In this document: positions 9,320-20,500 of the stretch, piece after piece | How the letters are laid out: the number at the start of each line of letters is the position of its first letter | Numbering within the stretch: position 1 is the first letter of the stretch | Source: Bedellia somnulentella | Taxonomy: Eukaryota; Arthropoda; Insecta; Lepidoptera; Bedelliidae | Length of the DNA stretch: 64,000 nucleotides | Direction of reading: 5' to 3' | Assembly: GCA_963576735.1 (NCBI GenBank) | Contig: OY755171.1 | Span: forward strand, 7,998,001-8,062,000 | The notes under the pieces: model-generated | What the model was told of the DNA's origin: nothing | The model's database searches: none | The model's input: the letters and a program-made list of their open reading frames with translations, nothing else | Program-made: the position numbers and the translations under genes

Positions 9320-10415
9320 TAATCCCTACATGAGGTTTTCATGAACAAAAATTTTTATCATCAAAATATGTGCATCGTTAGCGCAGTTCTTTCGCTGCTT
9401 TGTACAGAATTCTTTTGCGTGATTCAGAGTGCATTTATTGGTATATAAAATATTCTTATAACTTTCCATATTCATTTCTTTGCAAAGATACAAAATTGGA
9501 CGAATAATTGGTTCGTCGCTTTTGAGTGAATAAGGTAGTTTATCCGATATTGTCGCTAAACAGCAAGAGAACGCTGAAAGCTTAATTATTTATCGTCCAT
9601 CTATGCGATTGATAATATAAACAGGTGGAAACTTACACTCTATGACTATTCAATTACAGATGACCTCATCACGTAAATGAGGTCAAACTCAAGTAAACGG
9701 TTACTAGGGAATAACTCGCGCTAAAATAGCTCAGTGGTGCTACTCGTAATTAAAATAAAGTTGTATCAATTAAGTGCTTTGTTTGGTATGTACGTCATTG
9801 GTCTGTTTGACGTAATATTAAAATTGAGAGTTAGCAGGGCAGGTCGTTTTTAGTCGTCATGGTTACCTAGGGTTAGCACCTAATTCGAAGGTAAAACAAT
9901 GATAGATTTGTTGTAAATCATATAGTACTCTTGGGAATCTCAGGAGAAATCATTTGTTTTTCAGAGTGTAATTGTAGTTGGCACTTTCAGGAATTATCCA
10001 TGCTACAATCAGTCTCTTTACAGATCATAAAAATAGTCTCAATAGACACAAATATAAAAATACTGTATATTAAACTTTTTCCAAAAGTGGCTTAGGAATT
10101 TCTAAATCCTTAACTCTGGCTACCCCTTCTAGGGATTTATAGCCGTGAGTATATGTATGTATGTATGTAAACTTTTTCCATAATATAGATACCAATTAAC
10201 TAAATTACATGACGATACTACACAATAGAGTTGACACCCCTATAGCTACCCCGCACCCCTCATTTCCCATCCCTCTAATAAACGAAATTACTGTTTGTCC
10301 CCGATAAGAACGTGTGATGTTCAGTACACGCGAGTAAACGGACATCAGCCAACTAGCTTCATCGCATTGTTACACCCAATGTGACGTCATTGCACTTGAT
10401 TTTACTTAAATGAGC
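9320..10415. other. Intergenic stretch, mostly unrecognised
   Basis: AT-rich with no gene. 10080-10172 is the plus-strand 3' end of a family A repeat (CCAAAAGTGGCTTAGGAATT ... GCCGTGAGTATATGTATG with an (ATGT)n tail). The remainder shows no coding bias or clear repeat. Confidence 0.45.
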
Positions 10416-10419
10416 AAAG

Positions 10420-10689
10420 TAAGGGCCGGCGCTCACTGCCGGCATGGCATGGCAAAGGATTTCGGTACAGATACAGCATTTTTAATCTTATTGCCATGCA
10501 TATAGAATTCATTTTGACACAACGATGCCGAGGGAGGCCGCGGTAGGACAGAACGTCGGCATCGTTGTGTCAAAATGAAGTAAAATGAATTCTATACTCA
10601 TGGTAATAAGATTAAAAATGCTATATCTGTACCGAAATCCTTTGCCATGCCATGCCATGCCATGCCGGCAGTCAGCGCTGGCCCTAACG
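10420..10689. repeat. Hairpin MITE with GC-rich tips
   Basis: Left arm about 10421-10533 (AGGGCCGGCGCTCACTGCCG, GGATTTCGGTACAGATA, TTTTAATCTTATTGCCATG, TTTTGACACAACGATGCCGA) is the inverted copy of right arm about 10552-10688. The right arm has extra CATGC repeats and a duplicated AAAATGA-type block. The spacer is about 18 bp. It has no coding capacity. Confidence 0.7.
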
Positions 10690-10699
10690 TAGAACACAT

Positions 10700-10880
10700 T
10701 TAATCGAGATAGAGAGTGTGCTCAAAAAGACATGCGTCGGATGTATGAAGAATAAAAGAGCATTTATGAAAAGATTGATGGACGTAAACGAAGCAAGAGA
10801 GGTATGCCAGGATTGTGCGAAGTGGCGATCGATAGTCTCAACCAATAGGAAATAATGGCGTGAGTATATGTGTGTATGTA
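10700..10880 (+). pseudogene. LINE C-terminal fragment (repeat family C)
   Basis: The plus frame reads MKNKRAFMKRLMDVNEAREV, then CQDCAKWRSIVS, the same C-terminal peptide as the longer minus-strand copy at 14810-15064, and it is followed by a GAGTATATGTGTGTATG-type tail. A truncated non-LTR retrotransposon tail is the likely source. Confidence 0.5.
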
Positions 10881-11016
10881 TGTATGAGGAAAGTAGCTCT
10901 TTTAAGTTTATTGAAAAATAAGAAGTTTCAATGAAATTTTATATATTTTGGTGTAATTTTGCGTAACAACTTCCATGCCAAATAAATCTAATTAATAGGT
11001 TGCTACTGACTATTAC

Positions 11017-11272
11017 ATACATACATATACATATACTCACGGCTATATTTCCCTAGAAGGGGTAGCCAGAGCTAAGGAATTATAAATTCCTCAGCCACTT
11101 TTGGAAGTTGAGTGGGGAAAAGATGGTAATAATAAAGGTTTTTGGTGATGGGTGTCCAACCGCATCGCCCAAAAATCCAATAAAAAGCCCCAATACCCTT
11201 AGTCGCCTCTTACGACACCCGTGGGTAGAAAGGGGTAGCGACATTCTAAGCCGGCACTACACGGCAAACATA
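11017..11272 (-). repeat. SINE-like repeat family A, good copy
   Basis: Complete in the minus orientation: tail (CATA)n and ATATACTCACGGCTATATTT, body CCTCAGCCACTTTTGGAAG and CCAACCGCATCGCCCAAAAA, head CTAAGCCGGCACTACACGGC. A second minus copy, 11278-11462, follows immediately and lacks its head. After it, 11463-11520 holds an inverted scrap (GAGGCGACTAACGGTATTGG). Confidence 0.7.
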
Positions 11273-11628
11273 CACAAACACTCACGGCTATAGATCCCTA
11301 AAAGGGGTAACCAGAGCTAAGGAATAAAAAAAACCTCAGCCACTTTTGTGAATTTTAGTGGGGAAAAGATGGTAATATAAAGGTTGTTGGTGATGGGTCT
11401 CCAACTGCATCGCCCAAAAAACCTTTAAAAGCCCCAATACCGTTAGTCGCTTCTTACGTACATTATACGTACGAGGCGACTAACGGTATTGGGGTATTGG
11501 TATACGTACATATTACTGCTCCCAAAAATATTCTAAGGTAGTGTTTTTTTATTAATATTCTCATGTTAAATTATTAGAGGTAGTTTTGTTGACTTTATAG
11601 TTTCTTTTATATTATGCACTAGTGGATC

Positions 11629-12440
11629 GGCCCAGCTCCGCCCGGGTAGCGTAGTTTTAAAAACATCTGAGGTTTCTTCAATCACTGCTCAAGGTTTATG
11701 AAATTTAGCGCCTTTTAGGCAAGGGCCTTGATTACAATTTGTAGCACTTCAGAATATTGTAACTTTGTGATTTTGAAAGCGCTTTAATGAACGGTTCTAT
11801 ATATCTGAACATAAGCTAATTTTCAGGTTGAGTTGGTAGGGTTGAAGTTGAGTAAAATGCTATGAAATATTAAAATAATCTAAAAAAGTAACTATGTAGG
11901 ATGAAACTACTGGCACCATCTAGTATGTTATATGCAAGTTAGTAAGGATTTGGTTTTGGTCTATTTTATTTCATTGTATAACTTTGGTGTTTCTGTACCA
12001 TTTTCTATGATTCTTTTTTGATTGAATAGGTAATAATGTCATCGTTTTTAAATTAAGGGTGAGTGAGAATATAATAAACGTGGAAGTAAACACATATCAT
12101 CAATCAGAATGCTCCGAACTGTCAAGCTATCAGGAGTTACACTTGTTATTGTGAGGTAAACATTAGAGATAGGCATATGCTGTTGTTGGCTGGTTTTTAG
12201 ACAATTTTATGTAGAATATTTCCGTGATATGTGATTTCTAGGTAACTTTAACCATTAAGGCTGCACACGCGACGGAAGCTTAAAAAATGGAGTTACTTCT
12301 CCCGTTTTCCCAAAATTTCCCAAAATTCCCCTTTACTACTCTGCCGCAAAGTATACTATAACCTGCCCAGGAGTATAAAAGATAATTATACCAAGTTTTG
12401 TTAAAATCCGTCGAGCAGTTTTTGTTTCCATAAGGAACAT

Positions 12441-12471
<31 letters not shown>

Positions 12472-12770
12472 AAAATTTTACTGATTGCATTTTTGGCATC
12501 AGTATCGATCACTAATCAACCCCTAATATATTATTTCTGTTTTCTTTTGTCACGGTTCACAGGTTTGTTTACATTGTTTTTAACTTTACCTTTTAAATGT
12601 TTTTGATTTATTTTAAATTTATTTTTCTTTAGTTTTAAGTTTTATTATTTTTTGTGTTGTGTTTTAATTTGTGCCATGTTCTATTCTATTCTAATAGTTA
12701 TTTTGAAATTTTTTATATTTCATGTACAGAATTGACCTCTCTACAGATTTATTATGAGTATAGGTATAGA
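11629..12770 (-). mobile_element. Helitron-like family H1, diverged copy with an insertion
   Basis: Same organisation as 8346-9319 but more diverged: it starts CTAGTGGATCGGCCCAGCTC and ends near GAGTATAGGTATAGA. At about 12526-12697 it contains extra sequence ending TTCTATTCTATTCTAATAG, absent from other copies, which looks like a LINE 3' end with a (TTCTA)n tail. A (GACA)n tract lies at about 12446-12470. Confidence 0.7.
12526..12697 (+). mobile_element. LINE-like 3' end inside a Helitron
   Basis: Interrupts the H1 sequence between CCTAATA and GTTATTTTGAAAT, which are contiguous in other copies as CCTGATAGTTATTTTG. It is T-rich and ends in (TTCTA)n, the usual form of a 5'-truncated insect LINE. 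No coding sequence remains. Confidence 0.5.
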
Positions 12771-13097
12771 TTAGCCACTTTAAAAAAACATTTACTACAA
12801 ATAGAAAAAGAAATGCCATATCTATTTCTCATAACATAAACGAAACCCAATTATAACCTGGTGATATTTTGGTATAATAAAGGAAGATTCATTGAAATGT
12901 GTATCCGATTTGGACTGTAAGTAATTTCGGAGTAATGGGGCAAAATTTATTTGTTTACTTCAATTATTTTTTTGTACTGGCATACGGTATACTTGTTAAT
13001 TTAATTTGTGTTCTAGAAACTGAATCCTTATTATACATCGTACATCTCATATTTAGGTAAATTCGAATGATCTATTACACTGAACAATCTATTTTTA

Positions 13098-13698
13098 ACC
13101 GACTTCAAAAAAAGTCGGCTCACAAATTAATTTAAGAGAATTTTAAGATTTAGGTAGGTTGAACTGACGCGTGTGGAAAAAAGAAATTGCTAAGGTATCA
13201 ATCACAGTACTCATATTCAATTAAAAAAACTTATTTCGTACTTTTTAGTACTAGATTGTTTATTTTCGGTTGTTTTTCTATGAAGTAGGTTTTCTTTTTG
13301 TTAAAAATTATTTTATTTTACGAGTTTTAGAGATGGGTAGACCTGGCAAAGATGCCTCTCGGATGAGGAAGCGACAGTTACTGTATTATTCTTCGTATTT
13401 CCGGTATTTCCTATTATAGTACGATATTAAATAGGTTCAACCATATGTAAAATTACATTGTTCTTAAAATCCTTCGAAAGGCGATGGTCTTCAATTCTAC
13501 ATCTCAAGAAAGACTCAAACGCTCACGCCGAATATCCCTGAAGGGGTTAGCAGAGGTAGTAATACTTCTGAATATCACGTGACATTGTCACCTGTTGTTC
13601 AGAGTACCCACGATTTATTAGGCAGTGTTCTCAACTTATTTCGTACTTTTTAGTACTAGATTGTTTATTTTCGGTTGTTTTTCTATGAAGTCGGTTTT
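13098..13698. repeat. AACCGACTTC-type repeat with a duplicated end and SINE B piece
   Basis: It begins AACCGACTTCAAAAAAAGTC, a motif also present at 52216. A block of about 60 bp (TTATTTCGTACTTTTTAGTA, CTAGATTGTTTATTTTCGG, TTGTTTTTCTATGAAGT) occurs twice, at about 13229-13289 and 13638-13698, ending in the complementary GAAGTCGGTTTT. Between the two blocks, 13512-13635 is a minus-strand fragment of SINE family B. Confidence 0.5.
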
Positions 13699-13699
13699 A

Positions 13700-14097
13700 A
13701 ATTAAGTTTTAGTTTAACTACCAATAATTTTAGCTACTATTTTGATCCAAATACGATTAATAAAATATGAGTTTACACATCAGATATCGCTTTATCATAA
13801 CTATCTTGTTTTATCAATTGACTTGTCATCATTGTAATGTAAGTGTTACATTGTATCTTGTTGTTGTGACTGACGTTTTCTTTAAAGTTAGTAATATTTG
13901 TTTACGATACATTATGTTGGCAAGGTTTGTTTGTATAGAAAAACATGATTATATCGCATGGATTAGGTATTTTACGGGGCAGTTCAAGAGTCTGAAAATT
14001 TTATAGTTCTGGATTTGGGCGATATATTTCGATTGGGTGGTGGGTCTCCAACCATTGCCTATTTCACAATCTCTCGAAATCTATCCAATTTCTTCAA
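13700..14097. other. Unrecognised AT-rich stretch
   Basis: A 79-residue open plus frame (13767-14006) is rich in hydrophobic residues but has no start context, splice signals or motif that supports a gene. A chance frame is more likely. Confidence 0.4.
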
Positions 14098-14592
14098 ACA
14101 TATACATACATGTACTTACGGCTATATATTCCTAGAAGGGGTAGCCAGAGCTAAGGAATTTGAAATTCCTCAGCCACTTTTAAGATAAGATAAGATAAGA
14201 TAAGATAAGAAACACATTTATTCATTGTTACACAGTTAACAATATAACTAAAAACATTGAAAACGAAACTAAAAAAAACTAAACAAAAATATAAATAACA
14301 AGATTTTGAAAACAAGAGTGAACATTAAAAGTTATTGTCCCAGGTCATACCCTGCGTAGCAATAAATTGGCGGCTGACTCAGCATAATAGTTGTGAGTAA
14401 ATGCTCACAACACTGATTTTCAGTCACCGCCAGGAAATTAAGTGGGGGAAAGATGGTAAAATAAAGGTTGTTGGTGATGGGTCCCCAACCGCATCGCCCA
14501 AAAACCACTATTAAAAGCCCATACCCTTAGTCGCCTCTTACGATACCCGTGGGTAGATAGGGGTAGTGATATTATAAGCCGGCACTTCACGG
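14098..14592 (-). repeat. Family A repeat interrupted by a LINE-like tail
   Basis: Two halves of one minus-strand family A copy, 14098-14180 and 14437-14592, meet at CAGCCACTTT / GGAAATTAAGTGGGG. Between them, 14181-14436 begins (AAGAT)n and TTTATTCATTGTTACAC and ends ACTGATTTTCAGTCACCGCC, an inverted LINE 3' end with a pentanucleotide tail. The insertion is therefore younger than the family A copy. Confidence 0.6.
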
Positions 14593-14789
14593 TAAACTTC
14601 TTTAAACAGTGATTGAATTTCCTAAATATCTTTTCTCGCACCCTTAACAATCTTAGTAAATAAATAAATACGTAACGGGTAATATGACTAGAAACTGTTA
14701 ATTGGTGTAAAATTGGACCCCAAGATGAATGTCAATGCCAATTTACGATAAGTATGTGGTTTTGTTTAGTAGTAAATTTACATACATAC

Positions 14790-15064
14790 ATATTCATATT
14801 CTCAAGCCGTTAGTTCCCATTGGGGTAGGCAGAGACTATCGATCGCCACTTTGTTTGATCCTGGCAAACCTCTCTAGCTTCATTCACATCCATCAATCTT
14901 TTCATACATGCTCTTTTATTCTTCATACTTCGGACACCTGCCTTTTTGAGCACATTTTCTATTTGATCCAAATGTGTCCTCCGAGGTCGTCCCCTACTAA
15001 CATTACCTTTCACATTGGCTCCAGTAAATTTAATTACTGTAAATGATTTGAATTCTGGGGCCAT
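14790..15064 (-). pseudogene. LINE C-terminal fragment, best copy of family C
   Basis: 84 open codons on the minus strand contain RGRPRRTHLDQIENVLKK, VRSMKNKRACMKRLMDV and CQDQTKWRSIVSAYPNGN before the stop. GRPRRT, VCQDxxKW and SAYPxG recur at the C terminus of some insect non-LTR retrotransposon proteins (from memory, RTE-like). Shorter relatives are at about 10700-10880, 17495-17580, 30630-30850, 32800-32920, 34235-34345 and 38685-38765. The DNA end reads ACGGCTTGAGAAT-like, then TATGTATG. Confidence 0.55.
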
Positions 15065-15136
15065 AACTACCTGGTGATTCTACATAAAAGTATTCAGTTG
15101 TACTGAATTTGGATTTTTACGTTTAATTTTATTCTG

Positions 15137-15733
15137 AATTGGCCTAGACCTCGCTTTTATAACATACCCTTTTTATATTATAAATCGATAAAGGACATCA
15201 CACTAAACAACTTTGCCCATGGAATGCCTATCTAAAATATTGTAATTTTCAAAAAATAATAATATTTAAAAATTGTCGTACCTAGTTCAAACTGAGAATG
15301 TATAGAATGAGATTCCTTGCTTCAGTGAAAATAAGAAATTAAAAAAAAAACATTTGATCTATGCTTTTCGCTCTGTAAACAAAAATATAACTTCTTTCGG
15401 TATTTTCCAGTTGTATTGATGGTCGTTGAAAAATAATATCATGAAAATAAACCGGTAAGCGAGCGATTGAACTGGAAAATACCGAAAGAGGTTATGTTTT
15501 TGTTTACACCATAGATCAAATGTTTTTTTTATTTCTTATTTTCACTGAAGCAAAGATTCTCATTCTATACATTCTCAGTTTGAACTAGGTACGACAATTT
15601 TTAATTATTATTATTATTTGAAAATTACAATATTTTAGATAGGCATTCCATAGGCAAAGTTGTTAAGTTTGATGTCCTTTATCGATTTATAATATAAAAA
15701 GGGTATGTTAAAAAAGCGAAGTCTAGGCCAATT
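15137..15733. repeat. Long near-perfect palindrome (arms about 270 bp)
   Basis: Left arm 15137-15412 starts AATTGGCCTAGACCTCGCTT and ends CGGTATTTTCCAGTT. Right arm 15470-15733 starts AACTGGAAAATACCGAAAG and ends GAAGTCTAGGCCAATT. Matched blocks run the whole length (for example AAATCGATAAAGGACATCA with TGATGTCCTTTATCGATTT-type sequence). The central spacer is about 57 bp. There is no open frame of note. A foldback MITE or recent inverted duplication is likely; a transcript would form a long hairpin. Confidence 0.85.
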
Positions 15734-15950
15734 GTACATCTATTGTACCTACTTTTGATGAGTTTTATTTACAGGGAAATTTTAAAGTATTAACGAACGT
15801 GTTCATTTCACCCTCAGCAGATTGCTAAAACGTATTTATACATGACCTAATAGTGATTATAGGCCACTAAAAAAGGTAAAACGTAATTTATTTCATAAGA
15901 AGACTTTTTATTATATTGTAAAAGAAGACTTTTTATTATATTGTAAATAA

Positions 15951-16320
15951 CATAACATAACATAACATAAACGTTCACGCCGAATATCCCCGAAGGGGTT
16001 GGCAGAGGTACTAATACTTCTGAACATCACGTGACTTTGTCACCTGGTGTTCAGAGTACCCACGTTTTGCATGGACAGTGTACTCACGTGATAAGGGGCA
16101 GGCCTATCGCCGTTTTGTACGAATACACTGTCACATGACTAAGTACAACTCAGCCATGTGGGTTTCCTCACGATGTTTTCCCTCACCGTTAACAACCATG
16201 ATAAATTAACCACACATATATCTTTAGAAAAGACAAATTGGTGTAGGCCCGACCCAGGATTTGAACACTAGTCGTTTGCACGATAACCGAGCGTTCTACC
16301 CACTGGGCTATCACGGTTGC
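15951..16320 (-). mobile_element. tRNA-derived SINE family B with 14-bp target duplication
   Basis: TATATTGTAAATAA occurs at both ends (15937-15950 and 16321-16334), an exact target-site duplication. On the minus strand the element runs from GCAACCGTGATAGCCCAGTG (A box) and GTTCAAATCCTGGG (B box) through the family body to a (GTTAT)n tail. This copy defines the family limits: about 370 bp with a tRNA-like head and pentanucleotide tail. Confidence 0.9.
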
Positions 16321-16354
16321 TATATTGTAAATAATAATCGCGTATATTACAATA

Positions 16355-17306
16355 TGGATCGTCCCAGCTTCGCACGGGTAGCGTTGTTTTTTAAATATCT
16401 GAGGTTTCTTTCTTTAGTCACTGCTCAAGCATTGTGAAATTCAGCGCAATGTTTTCAATTTATTAAATTTATAGCACTCCCTAAACAGTGTAGTTTGGTG
16501 ATTTTTAATGCGCTTTAATGAACGGTTCAGTATTTCCGTTTAATAGCAAATTTTGGAATAAAACGCTATGAAGTATTTATAACAATCTAAAAAATAAATC
16601 ATTACGTGTTGTAGGATGCAACTACTGGCGCCATCTAGTAAGTTATATGTAAATTAGTAACGATTCGGTTTCGGTCACAGGCGCGATGGCTTATTTTATG
16701 TATAACTTCGGTTTTTCTCTACCGATTTCTATGATTCTTTTTTAATTGAATAGGTAATAATGTTACCTTTTTTAAATTAGGGATGAGTGAGAGGTTTACA
16801 AACGTAAGAGTAAACAAATATAATGAATGTTCCGAACTGCTAAGCTATCTGGAATTACACGTGTTATTGTGAGTCAACCGTAAAAGATAGACATAAACTG
16901 TTGAGGATTTTTTTTTAGATAATTTTATGAAGAATATTTCCGTCATACATGATTTCTATGTAAGTTTAACCATTAAGGCTGCACACGCGACGGAAGCTTA
17001 AAAAATGGAGTAACTTCTCCCGTTTTCCCAAAATTTCCCAAAATTCCCCTTTACTACTCTGCTGGAAAGTATACAAAAACCTGCCCAGGAGTATGGAGAA
17101 TAATTGTACCAAGTTTCGTTAAAATCCGTCGAGTAGTTTTTGTTTCCATAAGGAACATACAAACCGACAGACAGACAGACAGACAAAAATTTTACTGATT
17201 GCATTTTTGGCATCAGTATCGATCCCTAATCACCACCTGATAGTTATTTTGAAAATATATTTCATGTACAGAATTGACCTCTCTACAGATTTATTATAAG
17301 TATAGA
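16355..17306 (-). mobile_element. Helitron-like family H1 copy
   Basis: Near full length on the minus strand, from TGGATCGTCCCAGCTTCGC to TTATAAGTATAGA. The terminal CTAG of the 3' end is missing (AATATGGATC). It carries a short (GACA)n tract at about 17165-17185. The 71-residue open frame at 16998-17213 is a by-product of the repeat. Confidence 0.75.
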
Positions 17307-18850
17307 TAATAACGCAACGCAAACAAACTCCACATGTGGTCTCATTTATATTTTGTTGTATAAGCAAATTAAGTAACGCTTATTAATTTATGCCTTGTTC
17401 TTTGGAAAACTACTGCTATTTTCATTATTTATGTATTAATTACATTGTGTTGCTACAAAATACTAAGTAAGAAATACATACGTAAGTGAATGTTTCACGC
17501 CATTAGTTTTCATTGGGCCTGGAAAAGACTATTGATCGCCTCTTTAAGACGGACGCCACGATCCAGCCTAATTTCTGGAGCCTTGTATATATTCATAAAT
17601 TAATACATTTAAGCTTGCACTTAGGTGCTACATATTGTCACAACTATAAGTCCCAAAAAAAAACAGAGCTATAAAATGAAACAATCTTCATCCACTTTTG
17701 GAAGATGAACGGGAAAGAGATTGTAGAATAAAGGTTGTTAGTGATGGGTCTCCAAACGCATCGCCTGAGAACATTTAAAAAGCACCAATGCTCTAAGTCA
17801 CCTCTAACGATCACTCATGGGAAGAAATAGGCTAGTGTAATAAGACATTTCTATTTGTAAGAATCGAACGAGAATATTACAAGTTCAATTGCTCGATATT
17901 AATCTTACATATCACATTAATATAGACTTACTTTTGATATATGGCCATCAGAGATACTTAGAGTCACGAGAAACATAAGTTCGAACTTTTAAAATAATCT
18001 ACTTGTTTGCCACTTTTCTAAGTAAAGCGGGAAATTGGTAGCGTAAAGGAATTACACAGTTATTGGTTTTCCAGCCACATTGCACGCCACTCGCCAGTAA
18101 TACATATGAATTTTCTTTAGCGAGCCTTAGAGTTTAGTTTATTGAAAAATAGTTTCAACATCTTCTACAACAGTAGAATAAATATACACTTATATAAAAT
18201 CTACAACCTAATTCCGTCATATAAAGACGAATATTCTTATTCTTGGTTTGTTAGTAAGATTCGTATAGAAATTAAAATAAATTCGCACTATAGCAACTAT
18301 CGCTCATCAAAAACAAAACAAATAAAAGTAAGCTTTTGATATTATTAAAATCGGATCAGTACTTTTCGTTCTACGGTACACCATACAAATCGTCAGCCAA
18401 AATTAAGGAAAGAAAAATTTTATTTTACATTTACTGTAGTCTATTCAAAATGAGTAAATGTAACAAGTTTTTATAATTATTACAAAACTCATACCATTTT
18501 CGCCAAGACATTATGCTCACTAAGCTCATGATTATGTTTCTGAATTTCCATTTTGTCGCAACACTTAAATATGAATACATTTAAGTAATGCGCTACATTA
18601 CTACCGACTCGCAACTATAAGAATATAAGATTTCTCCGCTGTGAAGCATTGTTACATAATGTATATTCATTTATTCTTTAAATCTTATAAACACTCATCT
18701 CGTAAAATATGAAAAAATAAACATTAAAGCATGATGTTCTGAAGATATGCAGCTACTCTCCTATTATCATTTAGAAAAACATACTTGTGATTCTAATATG
18801 ATGTGGTATTCGTCAACCGTCACTTTATAGGGAAAAGAAGTACCGTCACT
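17307..18850. other. Intergenic stretch with decayed repeats only
   Basis: 17495-17580 is a poor family C scrap (CACGCCATTAGTTTTCATTG). 17636-17850 is a badly decayed minus-strand family A copy (TCTCCAAACGCATCGCCTGA). The remainder, including the 65-residue frame at 18142-18339, shows nothing recognisable. Confidence 0.45.
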
Positions 18851-18854
18851 TTAT

Positions 18855-19102
18855 AGCTGTGTAGTGTCGGCTTAGAATAGCACTACCCCATTTCTTCCGG
18901 TGGGTGTACGTAAGAGGCGACTATCGGACTTGGGGCTTTTTAAGGGATTTTTGGGCGATGCGGTTGGAGACCCATCACCAACAACCTTTATTCTACCATC
19001 TTTTCCCCACTCAACTTTCAAAAGTGGCTGTGGAATTTCAAATTTCTCAGCTCTGGCTACCCCTTTTAGGGATTTATAGCCGTGAGTATATGTATGTAGA
19101 AG
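18855..19102 (+). repeat. SINE-like repeat family A copy
   Basis: Complete plus-strand copy: head GTGTAGTGTCGGCTTAGAAT, middle GGGCGATGCGGTTGGAGACC, end GGGATTTATAGCCGTGAGTA then TATGTATG. A SINE B copy follows within 30 bases, and an isolated family A head lies at 19903-19948. Confidence 0.7.
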
Positions 19103-19127
19103 TAGTTATACAAAGAACCATGAAAAA

Positions 19128-19470
19128 GACAACTGTGATAGCTCAGTGGGTAGAACACCGCTTCTCGTGCAGACGATGAGGTCCTACACCAATTTGTCTT
19201 TTCTTAAGACATATGTGTCGCTAATAATATCATGGTTGTTAACGTGGACGGAAAACATTGTGAAGAAACCCACATGGCTGAGTTATATTATTTGGTCATG
19301 TGACAGTGTATTCGTACAAAGCAGCAATAGGAATGCCCCCTATCGCGTGAGCACACTGTCCAAGCGAAACGTGTGTTGGGTACTCTGAACACCAGGTGAC
19401 AATGTTACGTGATGTTCAGAAGTATTAGTACCTCTGCCAATCCCTTCGGGGATATACGGCGTTTGAGTTG
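19128..19470 (+). mobile_element. tRNA-derived SINE family B
   Basis: Plus-strand copy: head ACTGTGATAGCTCAGTGGGT with a deletion just before the B box (GATGAGGTCCTACACC), then the body to CCTTCGGGGATATACGGCG. Two overlapping open frames (18904-19179, 19146-19388) run across it and are not genes. Confidence 0.7.
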
Positions 19471-19948
19471 AGAAGTAATTGCTTTCTTGCCGACGTTTGC
19501 GGGTATTTTCTAGAATGAAATTGTCTTGTTGGCAGTTTTTTATTTGTTTTTGTGCGTTAAGTGTTGTATTATTGTATGCAACAAATAAATATTTTCTTTC
19601 TTCTTGCTTTGATAGTTTTTTTCCAAAATTGATCTTTCTGTAAGTGGGATCTTTCTTTTCTTATGCGATTGGCTGTTGCTGAATTGTGTCAAAATAACAT
19701 TGCCTGACAATGCAACTCTGCCGAAGTATTTGTTAAGCAATCGCTAGAGTTGCATAGTATTTACTGAAATAATTTGAGAGTTTTTTTTATATTTTAGTGA
19801 AAAATAATATCATTTGAGTATAAATGAAGAACACTTTTAAAGTTTGTTCATGAAGCACTAACAAGTTTTAATATTATATTTACTGCTACATTTATATATG
19901 ATAGCCGTGTAGTGTCGGCTTAGAATCGCACTACCCGATTTCTTTAAT

Positions 19949-20214
19949 AATATACAACCGATTTGTTTTACGCTTGTAGTATCTGATCGTCGGTGGGTAA
20001 TAAAATAAATAACTGAAAATCAGAGTTGTGAGTCTTACTGCTCAACTTAGTGCTGAGTTGGTGCCTATTCGCTGTTACAGTGGCCCAAAAATATAACAAC
20101 CGTAATGGCTCCACTGGCATAACATACATGTAAATTCAACGCGACCTCCGGGCCGAGAAGCTAGTCACCTATCCACTCGACCACGGACGCCCTCAATGTA
20201 CCTCAATCGTACAT
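19949..20214. repeat. Repeat with GTTGTGAG / CACTGGCATAACA motifs and a tRNA-like tail
   Basis: ACTGAAAATCAGAGTTGTGAG resembles the inverted end near 14400. At about 20120-20195 the minus strand reads GCGTCCGTGGTCGAGTGGAT, a tRNA-like A box, and CCGGAGGTCGCGTTGAA as a weak B box. It may be part of another tRNA-derived SINE; limits are unclear. Confidence 0.35.
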
Positions 20215-20500
20215 CGATATACTGCCTCCGGGGTTTTGCGGTTAAGCACTTGGCTTCACTTACGGAAGTCTTGGGTTCGATCCTCGGGGGGTAAGCTCAC
20301 AAATTTAATTTGTAAGATTTAATACAGTGTGGAAGGTTATTGCAGTCTTGTCTCACCTGATTATCCAAAAATTGAGATGATTCCTTGCTTTGGAGGTCAC
20401 GTTAAGCTGTCGTCGGTCCCGGCTACTATTACGGTAGTAGTCGTAAGTTTGCTAACCCACACATGACAGGCGTGATGGACTAATGCCAAAGCACCCTATA
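20215..20500 (+). mobile_element. Second tRNA-derived SINE family (D)
   Basis: GGGTTTTGCGGTTAAGCACT, then GGAAGTCTTGGGTTCGATCC gives a tRNA-like B box (GGTTCGATCC) about 45 bases after a weak A-box-like stretch. The body includes CAGTCTTGTCTCACCTGATT, GTCGTCGGTCCCGGCTACTA and CACACATGACAGGCGTGATG, features I associate with a widespread lepidopteran SINE type. Only one copy is in the window, so limits are approximate. Confidence 0.5.

Noticed and set aside
13767..14006. 79-residue hydrophobic frame
   Set aside because: AT-rich chance frame between repeats, no supporting signals.
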